Position numbers and translations under genes: made by a program
From: JASLEW01 sp963732005
Lineage (GTDB): Bacteria; Acidobacteriota; Thermoanaerobaculia; Multivoradales; UBA5704
Direction of reading: 5' to 3'
DNA: 64,000 bases
NCBI GenBank assembly: GCA_963732005.1
Contig: CAVSXT010000003.1
Location: 186,001 to 250,000 of the forward strand
Notes under the pieces: generated by a model
The model's database searches: none
What the model saw: only the letters and a program-made list of their open reading frames with translations
Told to the model about the DNA's origin: nothing
In this document: positions 7,529 to 16,104 of the stretch, piece by piece
Numbering within the stretch: the first letter of the stretch is position 1
Layout: every line of letters starts with the position of its first letter

Positions 7529-9199
7529 TCAGTTCACGAATACCATCCTGGCGGCGAGCGCCAGGGTGAGCGCCGCCTCGCTCGCCAGCACCAGCGCAAC
7601 CGCGGCGTCCCGGCCGGCTGCTGCCGTGCTTGGCGCGCCCGCTCCGTCCTTGGCGCCGCCGGCGGTGCCAGCGCCCCCGGCGCCGCTTGCAGCGGCCACG
7701 GCGGCGAACAGGCAGGCGAACGGCATCCAGATCAGCCAGATCCTCCCCGCTTCGCCGCGCACGCCGCCCGAGAGCAGCAGCAATACCAGCAGGGTGCACC
7801 AGGTCCAGGCCGCCAGGTGCTCCCGGGGCATCGCCAGCAACGCCTTCAGCCGCGGGGTCGTCCGCGGCGGTCGCGATACCGCTGCGACGGCCAGGCCCAG
7901 CACCGCCGGCGACAGCAGCAGGGCGAAGTCATAAGGGTTCCACAGCAGCCAGGTGAGGTAGGAGCGCGGTTCCACCGCGATGCGGTGGTGCAGCTCCAGG
8001 GCGGCCCGCAGCGCGTGCCAGGGATCGTGGCCGGCGCCCAGCCACAACGCCAGGTAGGGGAGGGCGAACCCGGCCGCCAGCGCGCTCCAGCGCAGCCAGT
8101 CCGGGCTGGTCGCCGCCGCGCCGCCGGCCTCGTCGCCAGGTGCGTGCCGGGTGCCACGCCCTGGGGCGGCCACGGCGCAGGCCGCTACCAGCGGCAACGC
8201 CGGCAGGCAGCCGTAGCTCAGGAAACAGGCGGCAAAGAGCAGCAAGCCGGCCGCCGCCGCACGCAACCGGCCGCCGGCGGCGGCGAGGCAGGCGGCGCCG
8301 ACCAGGAGCGCCGGCAGCGCCTGGTCGAAGGAGGGGGTGAACAGCGACCGCGCCGGCACCAGCAGCCAGAGCACGGCGGCCAGCATCGCCGTCTCCGGCC
8401 CGTGGCCCCAGATGCGGGCCAGCCGATGGAGCGGCCAGGCGGCGAGCGCCGACAACGCCGGTAGCAGCACGGCAAGGGCCGTCACCACCCACGGCCCGGG
8501 CGGCGGCTGCGGCACCGGCCGCCCATGGCCGCGGGCGCGCTGCACCTCGCGGTCGATGGCCGCGGCCGCCAAAGTCGGCAGGCTGCGGCAGCCGCCTCCG
8601 CCCCCGCTAATGCGTCCGCCGCCGGTGGACAAGGCCGCCGGTGGGCAGGGGGCGGGCGGCGGCAGCAGCCGGTCGAGCCAGCCGAGGGCGCGGACTGCAA
8701 GCAGCGGCCCGGGAGGATGGGTCAGGGAATGTTGGTTCAAGCCGGCGCTGGCCGCCGGATAGTCGGCCAGCAAGGCGCCGGTCGCAGGCGCGAGCGCCGC
8801 GTCCCAGACGTAGCCGAAGCTGTTGCGCGACACCAGCGCCGCGGTCACCCTCGCGAGACCACCCGGCTGCGCGACGGCCAGAGCGAGAGTGAAGGCGGCG
8901 CCGCAGCCCACCGCGAACAGGGGTGCGCCGCGCCAGCCGGCCAGGCGGCGATGACCCCACGCCAGCCCCATGCCGCCAAGCGAGGCGGCCAGGACGAGGG
9001 CCGCCGGGCCGCGGAGGTCGAGACCGCCGGCCGGAACATAGTCCCAGCGCCACTCGGCGGGACCGTTGGCCCACGGCTGCCGGGTCCAGGCCGCCAGCGC
9101 CAGGGCGGCGTTGGCAGCGGCCAGCAGCACCAGGAGAATCCGGCGGCTCATCGCAAGTTCCGCCAGGATGAGGCTGGACGCGCCTCCGATCGTCGCCAT
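7529..9199 (-). CDS. polytopic membrane protein, GT-C glycosyltransferase-like
   Basis: A 556-residue integral membrane protein with about ten hydrophobic segments. A periplasmic loop near residue 155 carries LNQHSLTHPPGP, a pattern seen in GT-C-type mannosyl/arabinosyl-transferase-like proteins, although the usual early catalytic Asp motif is not obvious. The last 60 residues are Ala/Gly-rich. The ATG at 9197-9199 has AGGGAG eight bases upstream; ATG 9151, just before the first helix, is an alternative. It could act in glycan or lipid glycosylation with undecaprenyl-linked donors. That role is inference; many such proteins are simply annotated hypothetical. Confidence 0.65.
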   Translation of the reverse strand: MATIGGASSLILAELAMSRRILLVLLAAANAALALAAWTRQPWANGPAEWRWDYVPAGGLDLRGPAALVLAASLGGMGLAWGHRRLAGWRGAPLFAVGCGAAFTLALAVAQPGGLARVTAALVSRNSFGYVWDAALAPATGALLADYPAASAGLNQHSLTHPPGPLLAVRALGWLDRLLPPPAPCPPAALSTGGGRISGGGGGCRSLPTLAAAAIDREVQRARGHGRPVPQPPPGPWVVTALAVLLPALSALAAWPLHRLARIWGHGPETAMLAAVLWLLVPARSLFTPSFDQALPALLVGAACLAAAGGRLRAAAAGLLLFAACFLSYGCLPALPLVAACAVAAPGRGTRHAPGDEAGGAAATSPDWLRWSALAAGFALPYLALWLGAGHDPWHALRAALELHHRIAVEPRSYLTWLLWNPYDFALLLSPAVLGLAVAAVSRPPRTTPRLKALLAMPREHLAAWTWCTLLVLLLLSGGVRGEAGRIWLIWMPFACLFAAVAAASGAGGAGTAGGAKDGAGAPSTAAAGRDAAVALVLASEAALTLALAARMVFVN

Positions 9200-9274
9200 C
9201 CGCGACACTCCCTGCAGGTCGGTGGTCGCAACCTGGACGGATCCGGTTTCATGCTTCGGGGTCGCGCGGTGAGA

Positions 9275-10267
9275 TCAGGGATGCAGATCGCGGACGGCTG
9301 GCAGCAGCCCGAAGCCGTCCGCGGCGCGGACTCCTGCCAGGATCGCCGCCGCCACCGCGCGCTCGGCGAGCACCCCGATCTGGTGGACGTGCGCGGGCCG
9401 CTCGCCGGTCGCGAGGGTGACGACCAGATCGCCGTCGAAGAGCGTGAGCGCCGGCGCCAGGGCGCGATAGAGGCCGCCGCAAGCCATCTGGCAGACCTTG
9501 AGCGCGGCGCGCTTCGAGAGCTCGGCGTCGGTCATCACCACCGCCAACGTGGTGTTGCCCTCCCACGGGCTCGGCGCGGCGGGGACCAGCGCGGCCAGCA
9601 CCCGCTCGGCGCCAACCAGCCGGTGCGAGTCGGGAGCGGCGCGGCAGCCGGCGACGAGCGCGCCGCCGTCGGGGTCGCGCACGTCGCCGAAGGCGTTCAC
9701 CGCAACCAGCGCTGCAACCGTGGGGCCGCCGGGAACCGCCAGGCTGACGAAGCCGATGCCTCCCTTCATCCCGCACTCGCGGCCGAGCGCCTTGCCCACG
9801 GTCGCCCCGGTGCCTGCCCCGACGCTGCCCATCGCCACCGGGCCGCCGCCGGCGCCCCGCAGCGCCTGTTCCACCAGCGCCCGGCCGGGCCGCGCCTGCG
9901 GATCGCCGAAGCCGAGGTCGAACAGGATGGCGGTCGGCACCAGCGGCACCCTGGCGACACCGGCGTCGAAGCCGCGGCCGTCGCGGGCCAGGGCCTCCAC
10001 CACCGCGTCGGCGGCCGACAGGCCAAAGCCGCTGCCGCCCGCCAGCACCACGGCATGGGCGCGGGTCGCCAGATGATGACTGCCGATCAGCGAGTCGAAC
10101 TGACGGGTGCCGGTCGCCGAACCTCTCAGCTCCGCCGCCGCCACCGCTCCCTCCGGGCAGAGCACCACGGTGACGCCGGTCATGCCGACCGTGTCCGACC
10201 CATGGCCGATGCTGAGTCCCCGGATGGTCAGCTCGCCCGAAGGCGCCGGCAGAGGCGGGGCATCCAC
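9275..10267 (-). CDS. P1 family peptidase (DmpA/BapA-like, Ntn fold)
   Basis: A 330-residue member of the P1/S58 family (L-aminopeptidase D-Ala-esterase/amidase). The N-terminal half contains LAGGSGFGLSAADAVV and RVPLVPTAILFDLGFGD, typical of the family. The self-cleavage site is seen as GNTTLAVVMTDA near residue 240, where the residue after Gly-Asn becomes the N-terminal nucleophile. The start is GTG at 10265-10267. No signal peptide is seen, so a cytoplasmic role in cleaving beta-amino or D-amino peptides is likely. The next same-strand gene is a separate GT-C-like protein 76 bases downstream. Confidence 0.9.
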   Translation of the reverse strand: MDAPPLPAPSGELTIRGLSIGHGSDTVGMTGVTVVLCPEGAVAAAELRGSATGTRQFDSLIGSHHLATRAHAVVLAGGSGFGLSAADAVVEALARDGRGFDAGVARVPLVPTAILFDLGFGDPQARPGRALVEQALRGAGGGPVAMGSVGAGTGATVGKALGRECGMKGGIGFVSLAVPGGPTVAALVAVNAFGDVRDPDGGALVAGCRAAPDSHRLVGAERVLAALVPAAPSPWEGNTTLAVVMTDAELSKRAALKVCQMACGGLYRALAPALTLFDGDLVVTLATGERPAHVHQIGVLAERAVAAAILAGVRAADGFGLLPAVRDLHP

Positions 10268-10357
10268 GCCGGTATGCTAACCCGCATCGCGCGCCCCTGG
10301 CAGAACCCGGCCCGGCAGCACTGAGCGCACCCGGACGTCAGACCCCCAGGCCTCGGC

Positions 10358-11035
10358 TCAGGGCGCCAGCAACGTGCGGTCCGGTTGCAGCGGACGGCTG
10401 GTGTCGAGATGGCCGGAGAAGGTGATGCGCTGCGTGCCGTTCCACAGCAGCACCACGCGATTCACCTCCGGTACGTTGAGCGCCAGCGAATCGACCACGC
10501 TGTAGACCCGCTGGATCTCCTCGGTCGATCCCGACTCGGGCGGATCCTCATGGTCGGGCCAGCGCAAATCGACGAAGGCGATGCCGTCGGCCGACAGCTC
10601 GACGCTGCCGAGCTTCACCTCGGGCGGGAAGGGCCGCACCAGCCCGGCGGCCGCCGCAACGACCGCCGGCGCAGGCGTCACCGGCACCGGCGCCGACGCG
10701 GACGGTGCGGCCGGCTTGGCGCCAGCCGCTGCTGGCGGCGTGGGCGCCTTCGCCGTCGCCGGTCCGGCAAGCAGGGCCTCGAGCACCTTGCGGATGCGGT
10801 CCTTCGGCTGGTCGCTCACCGGCAGCTCGCGGCGTTCGGCCCGCAGCCCGCTGCCCGCCGGGAAGTAGAGCTCGAAAGCGCGGACCTCGGTGCTGGCGGG
10901 GCCGGCTGCTCCCGCGGTGGCGGCATGGCGTCCCGCCCTTCCGCCGCCGCGCCCGAACTGCCACCACCAGGCAAAGCCGCCGACGACCAGGCAGAGCGCC
11001 ACGGCGAGGATCCACCCTGCCGCGCGGCGGCTCAT
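10358..11035 (-). CDS. GerMN domain protein, membrane-anchored
   Basis: A 225-residue protein with one N-terminal membrane helix (residues 8-27) and a GerMN domain split by a Pro/Ala-rich insert (about residues 98-130). The domain begins at FELYFPAGSGL and continues through a KDRIRKVLEALLAGP helix to SADGIAFVDLRWP and a VYSVVDSLALNVPEVNRVVLLWNG end. GerMN domains occur in cell-envelope and spore-germination proteins and often accompany amidases. The start codon overlaps the amidase stop (ATGA, 11032-11035), so the two are translationally coupled and probably act together at the cell wall. Confidence 0.85.
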   Translation of the reverse strand: MSRRAAGWILAVALCLVVGGFAWWWQFGRGGGRAGRHAATAGAAGPASTEVRAFELYFPAGSGLRAERRELPVSDQPKDRIRKVLEALLAGPATAKAPTPPAAAGAKPAAPSASAPVPVTPAPAVVAAAAGLVRPFPPEVKLGSVELSADGIAFVDLRWPDHEDPPESGSTEEIQRVYSVVDSLALNVPEVNRVVLLWNGTQRITFSGHLDTSRPLQPDRTLLAP

Positions 11036-12603
11036 GGCGGCGCCGGCGAGCCGGGATTGGAGCGCACGGCCCCCTGAGGGGGCGGCAGCGGCGGCGTCGA
11101 GCGCCGGTCGCCTTGGGGCGCCTCGAGATAGCGGCCGATGGCCCGCACCAGCGCCTCGACCAGGTCGGCGCGGTAGGCGGGGTTCTGCAGCTTGGCTTCC
11201 TCCTCGGGGTTGCTGATGAATCCGAGCTCCACCAACACCGCCGGCATGGCGGCACCCATCAGCACCCGGAACGGCGCCTGCTTGACGCCGCGGTCCCTGA
11301 GCTCGAGCGCCTGGTTGAGCTCCGCCTGCACCAGGCCGGCGAAGCGCTGGCTCTCGGCAAGATGGTGGCTCTGCGCCAGGTCCCAGAGGATCATCTGCAG
11401 GTCCTGGGTCTCCTGGCCCGCATCGGCCGCCGGCGGCGCGGCGCCCGCGCCGGTCACGTTTTCGGCGGCGGCGGCGCTGGCCGCCCGGGTGTCGGTCGCC
11501 TGGGAGCTGAGGAAATAGGTCTCGGCACCGTGCGCTCCCGATCCCAGGGAAGAGTTCAGGTGCAGGGAGACGAAGAGGTCCGCCTTGTTCTGGTTGGCGA
11601 CGGCGGTGCGGCTGTCGAGGGGCAGCTTCGAGTCGTCGTTGCGGGTCAGCACCACGCGCACCTGCAGGCGCTGGGTCAGGCGCGCCTCGAGGTCGCGGGC
11701 GAGCACCAGCGTCAGCTCCTTTTCGGCGATACCGCTCGGGCCGATGGCACCGGTCTCGGTGCCGCCGTGGCCCGGATCGATGACGATGGTGCGGGTGTTC
11801 GAGCGCAGGTCGGCGGCGGCGGCGCTCGGCCCGACCGGCACCTGCGCCGCCGACTTGCGGTGGACGTCGAACACCAGGCGGAACGGGTTGTCGAGCAGGT
11901 AGCTCTCGACCTCCGCGTCGGGTGCCAGCTGGATGCGCACCTGCTGCGGCGCGAAGGTCACGTCCTGGACCAGGCTGTCCTCCACTTTCTTGCGCACCGG
12001 CGGCGCCAGGCGGTCGGCGAGCAGCTGCACCTCGACGACGCCCGGCTGCTGCTGGTTGAGGCGGTAGCGCGGAGTCTCGGGAAACTGCAGCACCACGGTG
12101 GTCATCCCCTGCAGGTGGACGACGTCGAGCATCACCTTGATCTCGCGCGTCTCGCGGCGGGAGATGACCAGCCGTGATTCCTCGGGCCGCCAGTCGAAGG
12201 AGAAGCCGGTGGCCGCGCCCCAGGTCTTGCGCAGGAAGTCCAGCGGCACCAGGGGGCCGCTCTCGCCGCGGACCGGCGGCTGCGACAGCGAGACGATCTC
12301 CTCGCCGACCGTGATGATGGCATTGCCGATCCCGGTCACCACCTCGGTGGCCTCGATCTTCAGGTTATAGCTCTCGCCGGCGTCGTCGCTGGTGAGCTGG
12401 CCGCCCAGGCTGTCGACCAGCGGTCGGAGCGCGAACAGCGGGCCGCCGGGAGTGATGGTCACCGGCACCGCCAGCTCGCGCCCGTCGAGCACCACTGCCG
12501 GGCCGCGCGGCGGAGCCTCCGGACGCCCGATCTGGGCGGCGACGAGAAGGGGAAGAGCTAGAAGGAGGGTCGCCAGGAGGATCAGGCGGTGCAGCTCGGT
12601 CAC
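11032..12603 (-). CDS. N-acetylmuramoyl-L-alanine amidase with N-terminal AMIN/Cu-amine-like domains
   Basis: A 523-residue exported amidase. After a signal peptide (residues 1-24) comes a copper-amine-oxidase-N-like domain (about 30-140), then an AMIN-like beta-domain (about 145-245) and a C-terminal Amidase_3 catalytic domain (about 270-500). The zinc and catalytic residues are visible in IDPGHGG, the EKEL motif, SLHLNSS and VLVELGFISNPEE. It cleaves the lactyl-peptide bond of peptidoglycan during cell separation. GTG (12601-12603) is the start. The GerMN gene overlaps its stop codon. A roughly 60-residue insertion sits inside the catalytic domain (TRAASAAAAE...). Confidence 0.93.
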   Translation of the reverse strand: MTELHRLILLATLLLALPLLVAAQIGRPEAPPRGPAVVLDGRELAVPVTITPGGPLFALRPLVDSLGGQLTSDDAGESYNLKIEATEVVTGIGNAIITVGEEIVSLSQPPVRGESGPLVPLDFLRKTWGAATGFSFDWRPEESRLVISRRETREIKVMLDVVHLQGMTTVVLQFPETPRYRLNQQQPGVVEVQLLADRLAPPVRKKVEDSLVQDVTFAPQQVRIQLAPDAEVESYLLDNPFRLVFDVHRKSAAQVPVGPSAAAADLRSNTRTIVIDPGHGGTETGAIGPSGIAEKELTLVLARDLEARLTQRLQVRVVLTRNDDSKLPLDSRTAVANQNKADLFVSLHLNSSLGSGAHGAETYFLSSQATDTRAASAAAAENVTGAGAAPPAADAGQETQDLQMILWDLAQSHHLAESQRFAGLVQAELNQALELRDRGVKQAPFRVLMGAAMPAVLVELGFISNPEEEAKLQNPAYRADLVEALVRAIGRYLEAPQGDRRSTPPLPPPQGAVRSNPGSPAPP

Positions 12604-12684
12604 CCGCGAAGGATAACACCTCCCGAGCAGCGGGTTGTCTTATGCTTGGCGGCGCGCATGGGGCGCCTTGGAGGGGAGACGACG

Positions 12685-13089
12685 ATGGAGATCCGGCAGT
12701 TTCGGGTGGTGGTCCGCGCACGGAGCTTCGAGCGCACCTGCCGCTTCTACGGGGAGACGCTTTCCTTGCCGCGGCTGCAGAGCTGGGACCGGGAGGATGG
12801 GCGCGGAGCGATCTACCAGGCCGGCGCGGCGGCGATCGAGGTGTTGGGGCGGCCGGCAGGCACTGCCGACCGGGATCGAGAGCGCGACGAGAGCTTCGAC
12901 TATCAGGGCCCGCACCACAAGCTGGTGCTGGTCATGCTGGTGCCTGCCGCGGAAAGGACTTATCAGGAGCTGCTGCAGCGGGACCAGAACGTTCCCGGCG
13001 GTTTGCGGCAGGACGCCGACGGCTGCCTCATCTTCGACACTCACGATCCCGACGGCGTGCGGATCGTCTTCAAGCAGCTGGACGGCTGA
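12685..13089 (+). CDS. VOC-superfamily (glyoxalase-like) protein
   Basis: A 134-residue single-unit vicinal-oxygen-chelate protein. It opens with FRVVVRARSFERTCRFYGETLSLP, the usual first strand and helix, and ends with FDTHDPDGVRIVFKQLDG, the last strand with a DPDG turn. Both halves of a betaalphabetabetabeta repeat are recognisable. The ATG at 12685 follows GGAGGGGAG (12671-12679). The substrate cannot be predicted; possibilities include dioxygenase, glyoxalase or antibiotic-binding roles. It stands alone, divergent from the amidase operon. Confidence 0.8.
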   Translation: MEIRQFRVVVRARSFERTCRFYGETLSLPRLQSWDREDGRGAIYQAGAAAIEVLGRPAGTADRDRERDESFDYQGPHHKLVLVMLVPAAERTYQELLQRDQNVPGGLRQDADGCLIFDTHDPDGVRIVFKQLDG

Positions 13090-13146
13090 CGGCGCGCCAG
13101 CCGGGCGCACCTCCTTGCCCGCGGCCGCAGGCCTGCCCGCCGGTCC

Positions 13147-15204
13147 TCATGGGAGCTGGTCGGACGGCTCCTGGGACACCTCGCCCGACTGGCGGAGCGT
13201 GGGCGGGGTGCGCCAGTCGATGCGAAACGCGCGGTTGGCAGGGGCCGGCTCGGCGCCGCCGGCTGCCGCCGGAGGCGATGGCGGGGCCGCGGCAGCGGTC
13301 CGGTTCTCGACCGGGTCGACAGGGGGCGGACTGGCCACCGCTTCGAGCAACGCCTCGGTGACCAGGATCTCGCCCGCGCCACCGACGGCGCAGAGCGCCG
13401 CGGCGCGGCCCACCGGCTTGCCGATGGCGGTGTACTCCAGCCGGCGCTCGCTGCCGATGCTGCCCGCGAAGACCTGACCGAGATCGATGCCGATGGCGAC
13501 GTCGAGGCGAGGCCGCTGCTGGCGGCTCCATTCCCCGTTGAGGCGCTCGAGGCCGCGCTGCATGCCGATGGCGGCCTGCACCGCCTCGTCGGCGTCGTCC
13601 TTCTGGCTGAGCGGTGCGCCCCAGAACGCGGTCAGGCCGGTGCCGGTCACCTGGTCGAGGGTGCCGCCGTGCTCGAACACCACGTCCAGCGCCTCGGCGA
13701 AGAAATCGCCCAGCTGGCGGGTGAGCTCGGCGGGTTGCAGCTCCTCGGCCAGCTCGGCGGTGCCGCGGATCTCGCAGCACAGGAAAGCCACCTTTCGCAG
13801 GAGGCCGTCGAGCCGCAGACCGCCGCTCTCGCCGGCGATCTGGTCGGCGACGAACGGGGCGAAGTGGCGCTGGAAGCCGGCCTGCGCCACCGCCTCGTGG
13901 TGCGCCCGCTCCATCAGCGACAGGTTCTCCAGCGTCACCGCGACCACGCCGGCGAAGGCGGCGACGAACTCGAGGTCCTCGCGTCCCAGCGCCTCCTCTC
14001 CCGCCGCCACGTAGAGCAGGCCGACCGCCGTCGCCTGCATCCCGAGCAACGGCGCGCAGATTGCCGTGCCGAGCCGCTCGGGGCCCGGTTCGCCATCGGG
14101 CGTGGCGGAGATGGCGGCCGTGCCGGCCACCGCCGCGAGGGCGCCGCTGCCGGTCGCCGGAGGCGACCCCGCCGTGCTCGCCCCGGCCGCCACGCCGGTG
14201 CCGCTACCCGTGGCGCGCCGAGCGCCGCCAGTGCCGGTCTCGCCGCCGGCCGGCTCGCCGCCGTCGGCCGCCGGCGCTGCAACGTCGGGGTCCGCCGCGG
14301 AACCGGCGGCGTCGGGGGCGGCTGCGGAATCGGCGGCGTCGGGGGCCGCTGCGGGATCGGCGGGCGAAGCGTCGGGCGCGGGGGCGCCGGGAGCGGGGAA
14401 GGAAACGACGCGGGCGATCGAGTCCGTGCCGGTCGCCGGCGCTCTCTCGGTGATCAGCACCGCGACCCGTTCGATGCCTGCCTTGCGCGCCGCCAGCCGC
14501 GGCACCCGCCCGCCGGCGCTGCCGCCAGGACGTACCTTGCTCACCCGCGGCGTCATCTCGTCCTCGTCGCCGCGGGTGAGGATCTCGACGCGGTCGACGC
14601 GCATCGCCTGCAGCAGCAGCCGCGCGGCCTTGTCGAGCAACCGCGCCGGCTCGCCCTGCTGTGAGAGCTCCTTGGCGGTCTCGAGCAGCACGGCGAGAGC
14701 GTTCGCCCGCCGTTCGGCGGGGGTGTCGCCGGTCACCCGCAGCGACCGTCCGGCTGCGGCCGCCGACTCGGGCGCCAGCAGGGTGGCAAGCTCGGTGACG
14801 CTCTGGGCGCGTATCTGTTCGAGGATCTCGAGGTGGCCGGAGTCGCCCTCACCGGCGGACTCGGCGATGCCGCCGGTCGCCCGCTCCGCCAGCACCTGGA
14901 AAACCACCTTGCCGAAAGCCACCCGCGCGCCGGGAGCGGCGACCCCCTCGCTGATCCGTGCGCCGTTGATGAAGGTGCCGTTGGTCGAGCCGAGGTCGCG
15001 CACCCGCAATCCGGCCGCCGCAGCCTCGAGCTCGCCGTGATGACGCGAGACCGTCAGGTCGCGGATGGGCACGTCGCAGGCAGGCGAGCGGCCCACCACC
15101 AGCGTGCGCCCCGCCGGCACCGTGACCGCCTGGCTGCCGTTGGCAGCGATCAGTTTCAAGCCCAGACGCAAAGCCCGCTCTCTCCATGCCGGGAGGCGAC
15201 TCAT
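13147..15204 (-). CDS. FHA-GAF-adenylate cyclase-like signalling protein (degenerate cyclase)
   Basis: A 685-residue cytoplasmic protein. The N-terminal FHA domain (about residues 15-110) has GRSPACDVPI, SRHHGELE and LGSTNGTFING, the phosphothreonine-binding signature. A GAF domain (about 170-440) is interrupted by a roughly 100-residue Ala/Pro/Gly/Asp insert. A class III nucleotide-cyclase domain follows (about 470-640). There the first metal Asp is replaced (CCEIRG for xxDIRG) and the second lies in a changed GTGLTAF context (GDAxMA in active enzymes), so catalysis is doubtful. It probably binds phosphorylated partners and senses small molecules rather than making cAMP. A kinase partner is not in the window. 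Confidence 0.85.
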   Translation of the reverse strand: MSRLPAWRERALRLGLKLIAANGSQAVTVPAGRTLVVGRSPACDVPIRDLTVSRHHGELEAAAAGLRVRDLGSTNGTFINGARISEGVAAPGARVAFGKVVFQVLAERATGGIAESAGEGDSGHLEILEQIRAQSVTELATLLAPESAAAAGRSLRVTGDTPAERRANALAVLLETAKELSQQGEPARLLDKAARLLLQAMRVDRVEILTRGDEDEMTPRVSKVRPGGSAGGRVPRLAARKAGIERVAVLITERAPATGTDSIARVVSFPAPGAPAPDASPADPAAAPDAADSAAAPDAAGSAADPDVAAPAADGGEPAGGETGTGGARRATGSGTGVAAGASTAGSPPATGSGALAAVAGTAAISATPDGEPGPERLGTAICAPLLGMQATAVGLLYVAAGEEALGREDLEFVAAFAGVVAVTLENLSLMERAHHEAVAQAGFQRHFAPFVADQIAGESGGLRLDGLLRKVAFLCCEIRGTAELAEELQPAELTRQLGDFFAEALDVVFEHGGTLDQVTGTGLTAFWGAPLSQKDDADEAVQAAIGMQRGLERLNGEWSRQQRPRLDVAIGIDLGQVFAGSIGSERRLEYTAIGKPVGRAAALCAVGGAGEILVTEALLEAVASPPPVDPVENRTAAAAPPSPPAAAGGAEPAPANRAFRIDWRTPPTLRQSGEVSQEPSDQLP

Positions 15205-15219
15205 CCCCCAGCCGACAAG

Positions 15220-15248
15220 AAATTACCGGGACACCGAAAGGATGTCAC
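15220..15248 (-). promoter_or_regulatory. putative promoter of the FHA-GAF gene
   Basis: On the minus strand, GTGACA (15243-15248), a 17-base spacer and TAATTT (15220-15225) precede the FHA gene by 16 bases, predicting a very short leader. The -35 box matches five of six positions and the -10 box only three. Confidence 0.35.
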
Positions 15249-15442
15249 CGAACCGCGTCCGCCGCAACACCCGACCCTCCCAGAGTCGCAACGTGCGAAA
15301 CCGGATTACGTTCCCGCGGCATTCCCGTGGCCGGGTCGTGTCAGGCGCGTGACGCCGGTCATTTACTGACCCAGTGCCGGCTCCCGTCTCGGTTGATGGC
15401 GAGCTGCCCGCTATGTTACGGTTCGCCCTGTCTGGGACGTAC

Positions 15443-15518
15443 GGCGCATTCGTCTAGGGGTCCAGGACGCCGGCCTCTCACGCCGGTAACACGGGTTCGA
15501 ATCCCGTATGCGCTACCA
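15443..15518 (+). tRNA. tRNA-Glu (anticodon CTC), CCA encoded
   Basis: A 76-base tRNA. The acceptor GGCGCAT pairs with ATGCGCT (position 1 is a G-U wobble), with discriminator A and an encoded CCA at 15516-15518. The anticodon stem CCGGC/GCCGG encloses loop CTCTCAC, giving anticodon CTC, which reads the GAG codon that dominates in this GC-rich genome. The T-arm is ACGGG-TTCGAAT-CCCGT. A sigma-factor fragment starts directly after the CCA end. Confidence 0.95.
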
Positions 15519-15956
15519 CCGCCAGACGTCCCGCAGTCAAGCACCGCAACGACCGCTGCAAACTGTCCACAAGACGCGCTGCTGGCTCTGGTCACCAGTT
15601 GGGCGGACATCCGGGAGCCCGGCGTCTGGTTGATCGGCACCGTGCGGCTCCTGTGCCGTGCCTACGTGCGGCGGCAGCGCCGGAGCAAGATCGTGGGAGT
15701 CGACCTCGAGCAGCTCGAATGGCTCGCCGGCGCGGCGCCGAGCGGCGAAGGGCAGCACGGCGCACGCCGCGATCTCGAACGCCTGGTGCGGGAGCTCACA
15801 CCACCACAGCGGCGGCTCCTACGGCTGAGCTTCGGGCTGGGTCTCGATGCGCGCGAGCTCGCGCGCCAACTTGGCGGCGCCAAGCCGGAGTCGCTACGGC
15901 AGGCACGCCGGCGCGCCATCACGCGCTTGAGAGAGCTGATGGCAGTGGAGCGTTAG
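15519..15956 (+). pseudogene. truncated sigma-70 family factor fragment
   Basis: An open frame directly behind the tRNA encodes the second half of an ECF-like sigma factor. QDALLALVTSWADIREPGVWLIGTVRLLCRAYVRR resembles the region 2.3/2.4 core and its following helix, and LTPPQRRLLRLSFGLGLDARELARQL resembles region 4 with its helix-turn-helix. Region 2.1 and any plausible start codon are missing, because the frame runs back through the tRNA. It is best read as a decapitated remnant left by a rearrangement at the tRNA 3' end. A short expressed form from an internal GTG/TTG cannot be excluded. Confidence 0.6.
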
Positions 15957-16104
15957 GGCAGGGCTGTCTTGTTTTGCCTGCCTCGGACAACTACATAGGT
16001 AAGAGCTGCGTTCACGCTCATGCTGAGAGTTGGATCTCAGGAGGCCCGACGGGCCTGTATCGTAATCGTAGCGTTGCACCGTTGATCTTCGACAAGGAGG
16101 CTCC

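Noticed and set aside
15186..15956. 256-residue frame running through tRNA-Glu as one protein
   Set aside because: The part before 15519 overlaps the tRNA and has no protein-like content; only the downstream half resembles a sigma factor.
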